Part shown: positions 10,487 through 23,580 of the stretch, in pieces | Layout of the letters: each line of letters starts with the position of its first letter | Position numbering within the stretch: position 1 is the stretch's first letter | Assembly: GCA_023614405.1 (NCBI GenBank) | Contig: CM042694.1 | Span: 93,789,285-93,853,284, forward strand | From: Avena insularis | Lineage: Eukaryota > Streptophyta > Magnoliopsida > Poales > Poaceae | Direction of reading: 5' to 3' | Length of the DNA: 64,000 bases | Translations under genes and position numbers: made by a program | The notes under the pieces: model-generated | Told to the model about the DNA's origin: nothing | The model's input: only the letters and a program-made list of their open reading frames with translations | The model's database searches: none

Positions 10487-13228
10487 GAGTTGCTTGCTGG
10501 AGAGGAGGTGACGTTGCGTGCTGATGGCGAGCATGATGATGGCCAACGACACTCTCCCTCGACATTTATCACTTAGTTTATTGTTTTAGGATGATTATTG
10601 TAATCGATGGATTATGAACTTCTTTAGTGTGTCTCACACTTCATGAGACGGTTATTCATATGAGTTTGTAACAAACAGTTGTTCCACTTTTATGAATCAT
10701 TTCTATTTGTGTTCATAACTTGTTCGATTATATGTGTGAATTATCCTTGTTGAAACTAATTGATAATGCATGAACATTGTAAAATATTGAAAATGCCTTA
10801 GAAATACTCAACTTAATGATATATTCATTTTGAATGAAACCATTGTTTAAATTCAAAGTTATGTTGATAATATGTGAAAGACATTTGATTTCTTCTCACA
10901 TATGAATCATGCCTAAGTCTGACAAAATAAATTAAACACCGCGGTTTATTTTGAATACAAAGTGTTTGTAGAATTGTTGAAAGGAAATACATATTCGATG
11001 TATTGAGTTTCAATAAAGTGGTGATTACATTATATGATTGTTTAAATTAGTAAAAGAGTTTACCAAAGGAAACATAAGAATGAAACTATTTGATATGATT
11101 AAAGAATTTTAGCATCTAAGGGTATAAAGATAAAAGAGAATCTAATTACTACGATTTGATCAATAGTAATGAAATTCAACATTATAAGTTTGGCATAAAG
11201 AAATTGCGAAATGCAATGCGTTTGAAACATCAAAATGCAAAGCATCACAATGTGATATTAGATATCAGGTAAATAGATGGCGCTGAATAAATCATTGTAG
11301 TATAGATATAAAGACCATTAGTTAGAAATAGTTAGCACTCAATTAATATATAAAGTGAACCATCTGAATTCGTGATATCGGCGCCATATCTTGTATGGAT
11401 CGTCGTGAAAGTTTTGGAGTTATTCGATATCACCAAACCAATAGCGAATAAGTCCTTGTAGAGTATTCATTGGAAACTTTGAATACGAAATCCATGGCTA
11501 GAACCAAAAGGAAAGCAAAACTAGTATTGCTTGGATTTTGGTGCATTCTCGAGAAAGTTTATATTTAGTGGTATTTCTCGATTATGAAGCTTGTGAAAGA
11601 TAGTGAAAAACACGATGAGGATTCAAAACCCTGCATTAGAGTATTGAGAAGCGCAACGGAAAGCATTCCTGAATAATTCTCTTCATAAAGGAAAGAATCA
11701 ATGATAGTGATCATTGTGTTTTCCCTACTAGTGTTTTCACTACATGAATTAGGATTCAAAATTTACCCCACATCTTGCATGGAGACATTTGTGAATTATT
11801 CGTCGTATTACCGGAATATGACATACCTACGAACTACGAAGGAAAGTAATGGTAAACTAAAGTTATGAGAAATACTAATTCACTTAATATTAGAAAGAAA
11901 GTTATTGCTGAATCTTACCAAGTAAAGTGTTACTGGGTGTTTTTCCAAATGACTGCAAAGCCATAGTGGAAAAGGGGGTGAATGACAACACAATTTGTCA
12001 TGTATTGGACAAATTCAAGTGAATTTGATTCAGGAGTGCTAAAAGTCTGAAGGATTGAATTCTATTAAAGTACTCTCATATTAAAAATCTCAGTTTGATA
12101 ATTGATCAAAGGATTTTGAAGTTATTCAAAATAGTGAGAGGATATGCAATTTGCATAAAATTGAGTGGGAGCTATAAAAGTTCATATTCAACTGTGTAGG
12201 AAACACAATTTTTGTGGGAGCAATATAAGTCTCGACTTAAATATGTTGGAAAATATTTTTAGTGGGAGATTATTGACTGATTCTTAAAAGTGTGAACGAC
12301 ACATTAAGAATGAAAGCGCAAGTACCAATAAATAATGATTTATAGGAATTAGAAGTTGGAAGTAAATAAATTACGATATTATGTATTATTCCAAAAAGGA
12401 TTCTAAAAGAAGTTTCGAAATAGGAATTGATTAAGGAATGGTCCTTGGTCAATCAAATTAGGAATAGAATTAAGTTAAACATCAATGGTTGAAATAAATG
12501 GATGATCGTCATCCAATATGTTGAGACATAGACTTTGTTTTAGAAACCGTGATGAGGACTTAACATAATATGATCCATAAAGAGATGTTCGGAAATTATT
12601 AGACATCTATCATTGAACATTGAGATAAGTTTGTCCATAGTGTGTAAATTAAGAACTCTAGACGCATTTTAAAATCCATGAAGGATGACATATATTAAAG
12701 CATAAAAGGTTATGTTATAAGAGAAAGTTTTAACCTTAGAAGATTTTAAATTACTGTATCAATAATACCAACTGCAGTCAAGTAGGAAGCGAGGTGAGAT
12801 GATAGAACACTGAAAGTTGCACCTAGTGCACTAGTGTTTCGATGATTACATTTATAGTAATAGATAAGGGTACCATCAAAAGTGATGTATACTGTTATGG
12901 CGGGACTAGTTCGTTTTTAACGCAGAAGGTGTGTCCTAGGACACAGTACCCATGATAAATCCCGTGAGGTTGATCTAAAGTCACTCTAGGATCCTGGAAA
13001 CCGACCTCATTCTATTGCCATGGCTATGATGCATACATAAAGATGTTATCATGTGATGATAAAGTATTAATGTTAATCAAGGTGACATTAGTAAGTTGCA
13101 AAGGATTTGGGGCTGTAATGTATCGACCCAAGACTCAACCTCTTCCATGAGCAAGCATGTTTAAAGGTGTCGGGATAAATGGTGCCGATGATTAAGGAAA
13201 AATGCAGCTAGTTTATTTGTATTCTAGT
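10487..13228 (+). other. Non-coding interior of outer element
   Basis: AT-rich block of about 2.7 kb colinear with 4650-7342 with many small indels. No gene is seen on either strand. Confidence 0.75.
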
Positions 13229-13241
13229 GCAAGTGGGAGAC
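13229..13241 (+). other. Polypurine tract, outer element
   Basis: GCAAGTGGGAGAC directly before TGTTGG at 13242. Confidence 0.85.
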
Positions 13242-15003
13242 TGTTGGAAATATGCGCTAGAGACAAATAGTAATAAGGACTATTATCATATTTCATAAAG
13301 TTTATAATTAAGTTTTATATCATGCAATAATTGTATTGAAAGGAAACATCAATACACGTGTGATATATAAACAACCAGGAGTTCCAAGTGATACTCTAGT
13401 CACTAGTTCATTGGTCAACAGATGATCAAGGTTTCCTAATCATGTGGCATTTATGCCAGTTGGAAATGGAGTCACCTCATTATGAGAATGAGATGATGAA
13501 CTATACCCAACCTAAACATCATGACCCGATCATGTCACGAAGTTCAAGTTATGATGATTAGAAAAGCTTAGTGTACTATTTCTTAGACCATGAGGCTATA
13601 TCAATCACTGTCACCCGAGAGTGCTTTGATAGCATCAAACGTCACTTGGTTAAACAGTGATCATAAAGGTGTGTTCAGGTGTTTGGAGGAATAGTAGAAG
13701 CAATATATGTCAAGAGCGGGATTCATCCATCCGCGTGACGGGAAGATACTCGAGGGCCCACTCGGAGAAGTTATATCCAATAGTTGCGCAACGTGTGATT
13801 TGATCACATGGATATCACTTGTCGGAACGAGTCAAGTAGCATTTGTTGGTAACGGGATTGAACTAGACATGGTGATCATTGATAAGATCTCATACAATGC
13901 AAGTATTGAGGGACAAAAGGAATAAGACATGATGTTCATGGTTCAAACGACGAAAGATTTCATGGAATGCACAGGGGTCACATGGCCATCCAGGTCCCTC
14001 TGTTGATTATTGGTGCGGGAGGGTCCCGACCATGTCTGGAGTGTTCCCGAACCGTGGGGTATCACGCGTAAGGGATTGATGATGCTTAGAGAGTGTTTAT
14101 AGGATCGGTAGAATCACCGAAGAATAGAAAGAGAGAAAACCCGAAGGGTTTCGGTAAGACCAGAGGATGTCTGGAGTGGAGGTGGAAGGTGTTCCATAGC
14201 CATGGAGATTGAATAATATGTGAATGAATGTTAAATATTGATTTAATCATTTATTCATAGTTATTTAATAACGAGAAAATCAATTAAATCAAAAGCCTTA
14301 ATGGGCCAAATTTCGGAGGGAGAAAGGCCCATGAGGGAAAACCAAAGGGAGGAGAGAGAGGGGGTGGTCGTCTGGGCCCTAGGCACCCTGTGTGGGGCCC
14401 AATAGGGCCTTGGCCGGTGGATACCCCCTCCCTCCTCTCATCCCTCCTTCGTTTAGTCCCAAATGGCTAAGCTAGTTGGCCTAGGGGTGGGATTTCCCCT
14501 ATATATAGTGTGGTATTTTGACCAAATAATACACACAATATTCAATAAAGGTTTCCTCACTTTTGAGGAGACCTCCAATTGATATCTTCCTCTCTCTCGT
14601 GATTGTGGTCCCAAGTCAGGATCGTGCGAATGGGAGACCTCTTCACCATGAGCGCCGTGGCTGAGATTCGGATCTGAGCTCTACTTCCATAGCTAACGCT
14701 GGATCGAGAAGCGGGAGTCATCGCCAGGCACCGGATGCATGTAAATCCTTGCGAGGTGCAACATTTGAGGCACTAGAAGTCATTGGAGTCGGAGGAGTGT
14801 GAGGACTTCATCACGACCTTGAGGTCGGCTTCGGTTCGTCGATATCAACCAAGCTCTCCTGAGCGTTGACAACACTTTTCGGTCTTCAAGGGCAAGTTCA
14901 CGAAAAGCCCCTCCCGTTACTGTATTACTAATAGATAGGTCCTGGCATTGAGGGGTTCTAGGCGTAGGGTAAAATTTATTGTTTTCATGCGTGAACCCCT
15001 ACA
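13242..15003 (+). repeat. 3' LTR of outer element (1762 bp)
   Basis: It begins TGTTGGAAATATGCGCTAGAG and ends ...CCCCTACA. It has TATA at 14500-14509. The matching 5' LTR end is 1-501. The flank CCCGC (15004-15008) is the expected right copy of the target duplication, but the left copy is outside the window. Confidence 0.9.
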
Positions 15004-15215
15004 CCCGCGATGTGGCCGTTCTCCGCGAAGTTGAAGCACAGACCACCAGGGTCGCGCGACACACCCTCCGGCATGTTGAACGACGAGAGGGGCCCTCTCC
15101 GACGCTGGCTCGTCTGCTTGCGGCCCGCCGCCTTCCACCTAGCTCCAGACACATCATCGCGCCCCCCTCTAGCCTGACAACCAGCGAGGCCAAACGCCGA
15201 ACAGGTGCCGCGCAA
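15004..15215 (-). pseudogene. Fragment with a CCHC-like knuckle, cut by the LTR
   Basis: A minus-strand frame reads toward the outer LTR and ends in it. Its last host residues are GGLCFNFAENGHIAG, which fits a CCHC zinc knuckle (C-x2-C-x4-H) with the second cysteine changed to phenylalanine. Such knuckles occur in gag and in DUF4283-type grass proteins. The fourth cysteine would lie beyond the insertion. This is weak evidence from one motif. Confidence 0.3.
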
Positions 15216-15560
15216 AGTTGGGGTGGCGGCACAGCAGGTGGAGAAGAGGAACCCTCCGCCGATGGAGGGCTAGGGTTGCCTTCGTGGACCATGTCAGAGT
15301 ACGAGCGGGAGGAGGAGGAGACCTCTTCCATGGCTTATTCTTCCTCCACCATCTCCGACCACCGACGGGATCTCGCAACTCCGGAGGAAGAGGCTATGCG
15401 GGGAAGGAAGCAGAGCTCCAGCGAGGAGGGAAAGGAGGGGAGGTTGGGCGCCGAGGCCGGAGTGGCCACCGGCGAGAAGAGGGGGGAGGGGTTCCGCGGC
15501 CAGAGGGACCGGCGGCGGCGGGGGAGGGGAGGGGGCTCTCACGCGGATTGTCCTCCTAAG
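15216..15560. other. GC-rich flank, no clear gene
   Basis: GC-rich stretch with overlapping open frames on both strands, rich in Arg, Gly, Ser and Pro. This is composition, not a convincing gene. It may be the 5' part of the fragment at 15004-15215. Confidence 0.4.
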
Positions 15561-15910
15561 CTATAGTATAATTGAGGATGATTTTTATAATATTAAACCG
15601 GCATAACTTACCTACTTTATTAGGAATAATAAAAAAAGAGAATTAGTGCATTTAAAGGATATTTAGATAATATGGATATGAAATTTAGTATCGACTAAGT
15701 GGAGATGAATTGGGAAACAAAGAGAACTCTAGCAGAATGCAACCACTGTTGTCATATGCGGGCGGGAAGCAAAATTCAGAGAATTTCACTAAACAGCGTG
15801 AAAGGACTATGTTTTTCATTGTTTTCATATTGCCTTTTATTTATTATATATAAAAAGTAAAATTTAAATCCGTTGCAACGCCTTCACAGGGATTTTCCAT
15901 AAACAATATT
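15561..15910. other. AT-rich spacer with a Helitron-tail-like motif
   Basis: No gene. The motif AAATCCGTTGCAACGC at 15869-15884 resembles the stem-loop just inside the 3' end of many grass Helitrons, but the closing CTRR end is not obvious. Confidence 0.3.
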
Positions 15911-15997
15911 CACAAGTAAAAATATGGAGTACTCCATCACAAACAATTTCCTTCAGTAATCCTTCACAAGAAAAAATATGGAGTAATCCATCACATA
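15911..15997. repeat. Direct repeat, 33 bp, spacing 54 bp
   Basis: CACAAG[T/A]AAAAATATGGAGTA[C/A]TCCATCACA[A/T]A occurs at 15911-15943 and 15965-15997. The second copy ends exactly at the Helitron-like 5' end. Confidence 0.75.
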
Positions 15998-16030
15998 TCT
16001 CTACTACTTATAAAGGCACCAACACGAACT
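15998..16030 (+). mobile_element. Helitron-like 5' terminus
   Basis: TCTCTACTACTTATAAAGG after an A, which matches the TC-starting 5' end of grass Helitrons (TCTMTACTA...TAAA). Helitrons insert between A and T without target duplication. If real, the element runs rightward over the gene-fragment islands. No CTRR end with hairpin was found, so the extent is open. Confidence 0.4.
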
Positions 16031-16159
16031 TAGCTACAAACACCCGGGCATACCTAGCCCTACACGGACGTCTTACAACCGAATGATCAAGCATCCAAAA
16101 CTCCATCCAACAGCCTACAGTAGCCTAATCATTCGCTTCGGTGCACGTAACAATGGCCT

Positions 16160-16555
16160 TTGACAGACTGTGCTCTGCCGCACGGATACCCCCGCCGCAT
16201 ACCCCTTCACTTAAAAATAAAAATACCAGAGAATAAGGAAACCCACGATCTGCTATCCCTAAACCCACGCCTCTTGGGTCCCCAACGCCTCCGCCTTGGT
16301 CGTCTTCTAGGACGACGCCATTGTTGCCGTCGTCATCGACGCCTTCCTAGAATACTCCATCACCGCCTTCCTCGCCGCTGCCATCGACGCCCTCCTGGAC
16401 GGCGACATTGCCGCCACCGCCATTGCCACTGCCATTGTCGTCGTCACCACCGCCATCACCGCTTTACTGGACGTCGGCACCTTCGCCTCCTGCATCGCAC
16501 CGTCAGGTGTGCTGGCACCCCTCTAATCGCCTCCTCCGGCTTTGCCATCCTGTAA
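16160..16555. other. GC-rich triplet-biased island
   Basis: GCC/CGC/CAC-rich stretch open in several frames on both strands, giving Arg/His-rich or Ala/Val-rich peptides. This looks like simple-sequence composition. No family is recognised. Confidence 0.4.
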
Positions 16556-19457
16556 ACGGTGACAAGACAATCTTTCAAAAATAAACCATTGCTTGCATGA
16601 TTATCAGAAGATTACTAGGTAATGAAGATGCGACCAACATAAGTAGCACAAATGGCTTGACATAATTTCGTAGCACAGATAATTGATAGTACAAATAAAT
16701 CAACTATTATGTGTTCTTAAAAAGTGATGTATGTTCTGATAAATTGATATGTTCAGTACACCCTTTTATTCAAACCGTCACATTTCAAGACGGAACCAAA
16801 TCCATATTATTAAGCTTATTTTGATCTAAATTAACTTGCACATTGTAAATATGTTGTATCCTGACATGCTACATATTTATCAATTACCACGGCCATAGGC
16901 ACAGTCACAGAGCTTTTCAAATGAGCAACCCCATATATTACTTTGTTAATAAACACCACATACATCACACAGCTTTTCAAATGAACAACCCCAGCAAATA
17001 GATTCTACAACTGACCTCTGGCATGTAATCCAAAATAAGATGTAGAGCAAGCACAGTACTTGAAGACAAAGAATGAAACAGTTATCTCCTCTAAATATTA
17101 TAGGACTTTATTTCATTCTTTCCTTTAGTATATTTTACAAGCTGCACTCCTATGGCTACCTCCCTGGAGTGATCTTGGCACAGCTAAAAGTAGTACAGTA
17201 GTATACATATTGCTTGGCAACAAAAGAGAAGTACCAAAAGCATTCTAATATATAAAATATTGTAACCGTTCATTACGGTGGCATTCTACACCAATATAGC
17301 TAGCTGGGAGTCTATTTTGGGCGCCATTCTGATAGTGTTTCTAAATACTGACAGATACAGATACATACAGTTCACTGAGCAATCCAAGGTTATGAGTCAT
17401 ACAACAGCTGGACTAAGTACTGTATCTCATCCATCATTACAAATTTTATGATTCAGAGTTAGTCATTCCTACAGTTACAATTACCAAGTACAGATATCTG
17501 CACAATATATATGCAGTTCAATAATCGTATTCTTGTTAGAAAAGAAATTACTACTGTCCTTATCTTGCCAAGTAAAAATCATAACCTTGTATCTTGTCAA
17601 AAAATAAGTGGGACAAATGATCAGTGTACTTAAATATAATATGGCAGGAACAAAATCACTTTAATTGCTATGTGCATGTTTGTCTCTTCCTTATTTGAGT
17701 CCAGAAGCTCAATTCTAGAGCATTACAGATCATTGCATGAGCAGCAAGTATCAATGCAAACATCATTGTATAAACCTGAATTTCAGACATTTAAACGAAA
17801 CAACTAGCAGCTATTAATAAAGCCTCAAACTAATATTTAGTAGGTTTATTATCATTCTTTTTATCACAATGGAAGAGCCCATATCTACCTACTTTGCATA
17901 GCCAGTCAACAAAAAAGGTGGATTGGTATTAATTAGTCCAGACAGTGTTGATGGCCCTTAATGTAGTCGTACAAGTTATTCTACTTTGAACACAAGAAGA
18001 CATGACTTGAAAGACCATACATATGATGGGTTGTTAAAAAAACTAATTTCCATATTGTACATAAGCATTTGCAGAAGAATATAGTTTGAATTGCTAACAT
18101 CACCTGCAGTGTTTTGACCAACTTGCCCTGAGTAGTTTCCCATACTTTGAATTAACAATATTCAGAACTGCAGTAAAAGACATTATCTTCAGAATTGTAT
18201 ATGTAAACTATGACCTGAAGTGGAGAAATTCGCTAAGCATATTAGCAAATGCAATTCTGGGCGGCACTAGGACTTATGGTCAAGGATGTAAGTGATTCAG
18301 AATGGGCTATCAAATAATGGACATTAGATCTAGGCTATTGTTGTGTCAGTCTATAAGAATTTAAGAATGAGTAAAAAAATAACAAGAAGCTAATGAGCAA
18401 ATGAAACAACCAGAACCTTCAGCTTGATCAGAGCCTGCCAATAACAACATATTTGCTTACTACTATATAATACATTAGGCCAAATACTGATGGCTTTGGC
18501 CCAAGGTAGAAGATGAACTCACGCACACACTGGATACAAGAATGAACTCACAGAGACTTTTTCTGGCAGCGCACAACTTGTGCCTTTTCTCTCTTGTTCA
18601 ACTTAACAAACTCAGCTCGTTACAATGCCTATAAGTAGTACATGCACATACACTTGGTCAAGCCCACGATGCCTGATCTCCACTAGCCTGTAGATAAGAC
18701 CTACTAGCAACCACGTCGCCCACTCTCCTCGCAGGTGGAGATGTGCTCACTTTTACTCTGCACAACGGGTGATTACCAGGTCATAACTAATCCTATCTTC
18801 AACAGCTAACTCTATCCATGCAGTGTATCTCTCCTCTAGCTAGGCATGCAACAAACTAACACATGCAGTCTTGGTACCATACACGCACAGCACCAAGCTA
18901 ATTCTAATGACACAACTGAAATAAACATGAGCTAATGACAAGGATAACAATGTTAACTCCAACAAATACTAGGTAAATATAGGGAACTTTATGACTGCTA
19001 ACACAGAAAATTGGAAGAGGGGGTGCATCTTAATTGTTCTTGTTGACAGACAATTCTCCAAAGAAAAAATTATAGTTTGCTGCCTTTACCTTATTTCACA
19101 TGGCCATCACTGAATCATGGCTATCTATGAGTAGCATATAGTGTAGCACCTTTCTTTAGTAACAAAATAATGCAATACTATAGACTTGCAAAGGAAAAGA
19201 AACAGTGCACTGACTCCAATTTATTTATATCAAACAAGGAAAAACATGAATATGGTCATGAACCGAGGATTGCATCTATTATTTGTATCTAGCAATCGTG
19301 AATAACACGAAGAATTGGTTTTGGAGAATCAAAGTCTATTGAACAGAATTGAGGATTTTAGTTAATCCTTTGCTTTCAGTAACAATAACTATTGTAAAAT
19401 AAACAATATTATGAGAGGAATCAAGCAGAAACAAGACGTAGGTGGCGAGGAATTTAC
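16556..19457. other. AT-rich, no gene seen
   Basis: About 2.9 kb without frames over 60 codons apart from one minus-strand chance frame (17976-18158). A pair of CACAGCTTTTCAAATGA[G/A]CAACCCCA repeats (16908 and 16976) is the only structure noticed. It could be intron or spacer. Confidence 0.4.
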
Positions 19458-19660
19458 CAGTCGCAAAAGATGTTGGAGGCACATCGATCATCCACTCCGG
19501 GAGCATTCCATACTTGGGCTGCTCCGGCTCGCTCCAGTCTGCCGTAGTGAGGCGGCCTAGCTCCGGTGCCTCCTCAGGCTCTCTGCTACCAAAATCGAGG
19601 ACGAGCGGCCGGGAACAAAAGGGGCGTGTCGTGCCAGCGTGAGCTAATTGATGGCAGTGG
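19458..19660 (-). pseudogene. Exon-like fragment, unknown gene
   Basis: A minus-strand frame with protein-like composition: ...EAPELGRLTTADWSEPEQPK followed by ...LPEWMIDVPP and a clean donor ACTG/GTAAAT at 19457-19456. I do not recognise the family. It has no start codon and no partner exon that I can link. It may be one of several captured gene pieces in 16-33 kb. Confidence 0.35.
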
Positions 19661-20205
19661 CGGGGAGGGGCAGCCGACGATATCAGCGGCGGGGAAGCAG
19701 GGGCGCGAGCTGCCGGTCACCGACTGTGGGGATAAAGGGGATTGACGGACGAGAGATAAAGTGAGGAGCTCACTGACGGCGGTGAGGAAGGCGTGAGTAG
19801 CAGAGCAGAGGCCTACGCAGAGCCATCGAACGCCGGTAGCAGTGGCCGCAGCCGCAGACCCGATGGAGAAGAGGTCTGCCCCTCAACCTCCGACGGAGCC
19901 TCCCGCTGGGTCACCTGGCGTCCTGGCCTTCCGAGAATGCCGCCTGCTCTCCAGTCGCCAGAAGGAAGCGGAAGGAGGAGGCGGTCGTTGAGACCAGCGG
20001 CAGGGAGGCAGGGGAGTGGGGGCCAGTCGCCGGCGGTGGGGGAGAAGTGAGTGGAGAGGCATGAGTGAGGTTTTTTTTTGTTGACCTGGATAAGAATGAG
20101 GCTATGCGTGGGGATCATGAAGCTGACGCTGAGTAGGAGTCTGACGGTCGGCAGTTGGCACATCCCTTCTGAGCATGTACCGCAAGCGTGCGGACTTGGT
20201 TGCAC
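19661..20205. other. GC-rich island, no clear gene
   Basis: Open on both strands with Pro/Arg/Ser-rich translation. A first-exon or UTR origin is possible. No family is recognised. Confidence 0.35.
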
Positions 20206-22284
20206 ACGAGCTCTTCACTTTTCTGGCTATGCTGTGAAACAAAAAATTGTAGTAATATCATCTGATGTTTGGATGAAAAAATTTATAAGATCTAAACTTT
20301 GCACAAAGCTGATCAAGCCACCTTTTCCTAACATCAGTTCACCTTTTCTTAATATAATTTTTTATTTGATCTACTCTTTTGAACTACATAAGAAAAAATG
20401 TAGTATGGAATATTCCGTAATCTTCTTTCGGTTAATATCACCACCAATTATTTAAATAATGTTGCTAACAAAATCACAATACAAATTTCATATGTATATA
20501 CTTTTGACTGTTCTACAGCATCACTGATAATCTGAAATTCTCAACAAATAATACTACATACTTACTCAATATCATCGAGTACAACATCAATATGGTTCTT
20601 TGGTCCACACTATTCAACAAGGTCATATTGTTATTACCAACAGTGGACTTCCCATTGGACTATGTGGACCCCTTCTCGAGGCCCTGGATAGTCCGCCTTT
20701 TCAAATGCTAGGGTCAGTGTTACATTTCTTGACCCATTTGCATGGCGAGAAAGGTATCGCAGCGCCTTTACTACGAAAATCTTAGAAAAATAAAGTGACG
20801 TATGAGTTGATCGTTCCCACTGAGTCAAAGCTGCATGTTGCTGATGGCTGAAATCCAGTCACAACTTGATCGGACTGCATTAGTGTTTGGCCATCGCTGC
20901 GTAGGTCAGGTTGGCTGCTCAAATTCTTTCCTGCAGATATCATTAAATGTTAATTAGAGCCAGATATCAAAATGAAGTAATTATCAGTGAAGCTAATGTT
21001 TCAGAGTAATCATTGTTGCGTGTAAGCTGGAAGCGAGGCAGCACAGAATCTGTATCTGTCCCTTCTGCTACATGCTGACCAAATTATGATACCACCATAC
21101 CAAAACAAAAGAATAAAGGGAATAGAAACTACAAAGAGGAAGCCATTGCTGCTTGCATAGTGCGTGCATGAAACCCGTTAATACGCCCTCGATTGGCAGC
21201 TTACAGAAAAGAAAAGAAACAGAGAATGGCATGATTTAGAGATACGTACAATGTCTGTCAGATAACTTGCACAACATCCCGCAACACATAAGCAGATTCA
21301 CGTTTCTGAATCTCTGCATGATCATGTTTGAAGCAAGCAACGACGACTTCCTCCATGCACCATGCCTCTCACTTGCTCTTCTCACTCGTCCGTTCAGGTC
21401 AATCCTGTAGCCGTCCTCTGCTTTCGTCGACAACAGCGTGCAATGGAAAATGTTATATCTGAATCTTAAATCACTGCACTACAGAAAGGGTAGGAACAAT
21501 CCGGTATCTATTTTGGTCAGAAGGACTAAGAGTGAGCTCTGTAAAGAAATATTTCTTGTGCAAAAGCATTAAGGAAAAAACTTGCAAACTATATTATCAA
21601 CCGAACTTGCACAAGCATTAGCCCCATCCTTCAGGTTCTGGACCTGGAAGAGCAAACTCGTGGCTTAGTAAGTGACCGGAGCTGCACTCTATAGTTTTCT
21701 CCTGAAAGTATCTTCTCTATATTAGCATGTAGCATAACCTCATGTTTTATATCAGACTAACAGAAGTGCTAAAGCTAGCTGCAGAAGAAATCAGAAAAAA
21801 GATTGCGGTACACATTTAATGGCTAATTAGAGAAACACTTAATAATAAGAAACACTAATTTTTTTTCTCGATAACGCAAAGGAAACACTAAAAATCAATG
21901 ACCAATTACACATGGATTTCAGTGACGAGGCTGTAAAGAAGCAGACTAATCATCTTCGTTCCTTAACCTACTATCTCTTCACACTTATGTTCCAGCTTTA
22001 AACCGGTATGGTATCAGCCACCTTGAATCTATCTTAAAATACAAAAGGAATTTACTGAAGTGCATGCAACTAATTTTTTTCTACCGCAAATGTTCATCTA
22101 ACTAAATTTCTAATAAGCTTTACTATGTAGTTTCTCTTTTGCCATAGAAAGGGCGCTCGTTAAATGTGAACAAATAGCATGATGTACATGTGTGTATCTC
22201 TGAACCCTTAGTAAAAAAATCTTAATAGACTATCAGTGCTCCCACAAATTGGCAATACATCGGTAGATTTCTTACAAAGATGTA
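20206..22284. other. AT-rich spacer, two weak exon-like frames
   Basis: Mostly non-coding. Minus-strand frames at 20634-20800 and 21236-21433 have plausible composition but no recognised family or start. Nothing else is seen. Confidence 0.3.
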
Positions 22285-22408
22285 CTCCCTCCGTCTCAAA
22301 ATAGATGTCACAACTTTTTCAAAAATTGGATGGAGCTATATACTAAATAGTGTCTAGATTCATTCAAATTTTGACAAATCTGTGACATCTATTTTGAGAC
22401 GGAGGGAG
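22285..22408. mobile_element. Stowaway-type MITE (124 bp)
   Basis: Perfect 28-bp inverted termini starting CTCCCTCCGTCTCAAAATAG and ending in the exact complement, flanked by TA on each side (22283-22284 and 22409-22410). Size, CTCCCTCC ends and TA target duplication define a Tc1/mariner-derived Stowaway MITE. It is non-coding. Confidence 0.95.
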
Positions 22409-22523
22409 TATATGTATCCATGTTCTTGAAATATACATCGAACTACAAACTAACATGAGAAGAGAAGAAGGGACCTAGCAATCTGGCACTGAACAGGAAC
22501 CACAAATAAAGAGAAGAGGAGAC

Positions 22524-22628
22524 CTGGCAGTGATGGCGAGCTGTGCAGCCTCGTGGACAGTGTACTGAGAGGCGGAGAGAAGCTTCGCCAGCTTCACGAA
22601 CAGAACCAGGTCAGCCGCCCATGTAATA
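22524..22628 (-). pseudogene. Exon-like segment, strand uncertain
   Basis: On the minus strand this is an open stretch with DLVLFVKLAKLLSAS between an acceptor-like GCATCGCAG and a donor CCAG/GTCTCC. On the plus strand 22531-22609 is also open (ELCSLVDSVLRGGEKL) with acceptor CCTGGCAG and donor CCAG/GTCAGC. Only one can be real. No family is recognised. Confidence 0.25.
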
Positions 22629-22786
22629 CTGCGATGCACTTACAAACGAAGCAATCTCACACAAGTTTTGGAGTTACAAATACTGAGATAAGAACTATTT
22701 CGGAGGTGAACATCAAGAAATTACTCCCCATCACCTGGCAATAACAAATTCAGAGGTGATAGTTCTAATAGTGGCAAAGAAAAATT

Positions 22787-23306
22787 GTGTCCGTGAATTA
22801 TCCCCTCATTGACCTGAAGGAACATGGTAGATCGTGGAGCCCTGGATGTGGAGGGGAAGCGGTGAACGGAACGCACGACTTGAATGTGGTCCTCGATGGA
22901 ATCGACACCGGTGCACTGCTTTGGGGGAGGGTCTTCGGCGTAGGTGTCCGAGAGGGCGGAGAGGCGATCCTCCTCCAAACGGTGGCGGCTCTGAAGGATA
23001 GGTGAGGGGAAGCAGTCGTCTTTCCAGCGCCGGCGCCTGGACCACAGGGGAGGAGGGGGCGCTGATGTGGGGCTTCTGGGGAGGTCGCCAGTAGTGCTTT
23101 CCGGAGCCGGCGCTGGACCACGGGGAAGGAGGGGGCGCATCTGGGGGGTGGGGGTCGCCGATGGTGCAAGCGGCGGGGGGCGTCGGCGGCAGGGTGGTGG
23201 CCTCGGGTGAGGAGGGATGCGTGGGAGACAGAGAGGGGCGGACGAAAGCACAGATTTCACTTAGGCGGTGGCACTCTGGGTAATATTCCCCAACTGGTAG
23301 GGGCAA
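22787..23306. other. GC-rich island, no clear gene
   Basis: Three overlapping minus-strand open frames of 120-180 codons, all Pro/Arg/Ser-rich, plus a shorter plus-strand one. Openness in every frame points to composition. It may be a captured first exon or promoter. Confidence 0.35.
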
Positions 23307-23448
23307 ACTCGTCCAAAAAAAAGGTGGTTGACAGAAGCACTCCTTTCTTTATTATTTGGTATAGATTCATCAGTAGCAGTACATATAATGATGTGTTTGT
23401 GTGTATTGTTGTTGTATGTTTATCTAGAATGGACAGGATGAACAAACA

Positions 23449-23580
23449 TATGCAAGCAAGTATCAGAAAAATATGGATGAACAAGATAAGAAAGGCTTGT
23501 ACACTAAAATAACTTATGCAAGCAAGTATCAGAAAAATATGGATGAAAGATATGGATGAAAATGACTTGTACACTGAAAC
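23449..23580. repeat. Tandem duplication, 66-bp unit
   Basis: TATGCAAGCAAGTATCAGAA and the following bases to CTTGTACACT.AAA recur twice head to tail with a few changes. The surrounding 23310-24860 is otherwise AT-rich without a gene. Confidence 0.75.

Larger units (their letters stand above)
9152..13241 (+). mobile_element. Interior of outer Angela-like element (continued)
   Basis: Leader to 9727, gag remnant 9728-10486, non-coding block 10487-13228 and polypurine tract 13229-13241. The organisation is the same as in the inner copy. It continues the element entered at 1-1013, which was split by the 1019-9146 insertion. Confidence 0.88.

Noticed and set aside
15294..15542. Proline-rich minus-strand frame
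   Set aside because: The stretch is open in most frames because of high GC. No motif, start context or relative.
16160..16555. Arg/His-rich 131-codon frame
   Set aside because: Triplet-biased simple sequence open on both strands; no protein family.
22721..23306. Three long minus-strand frames (123-179 codons)
   Set aside because: They overlap in all three frames and are Pro/Arg/Ser-rich; composition explains them.
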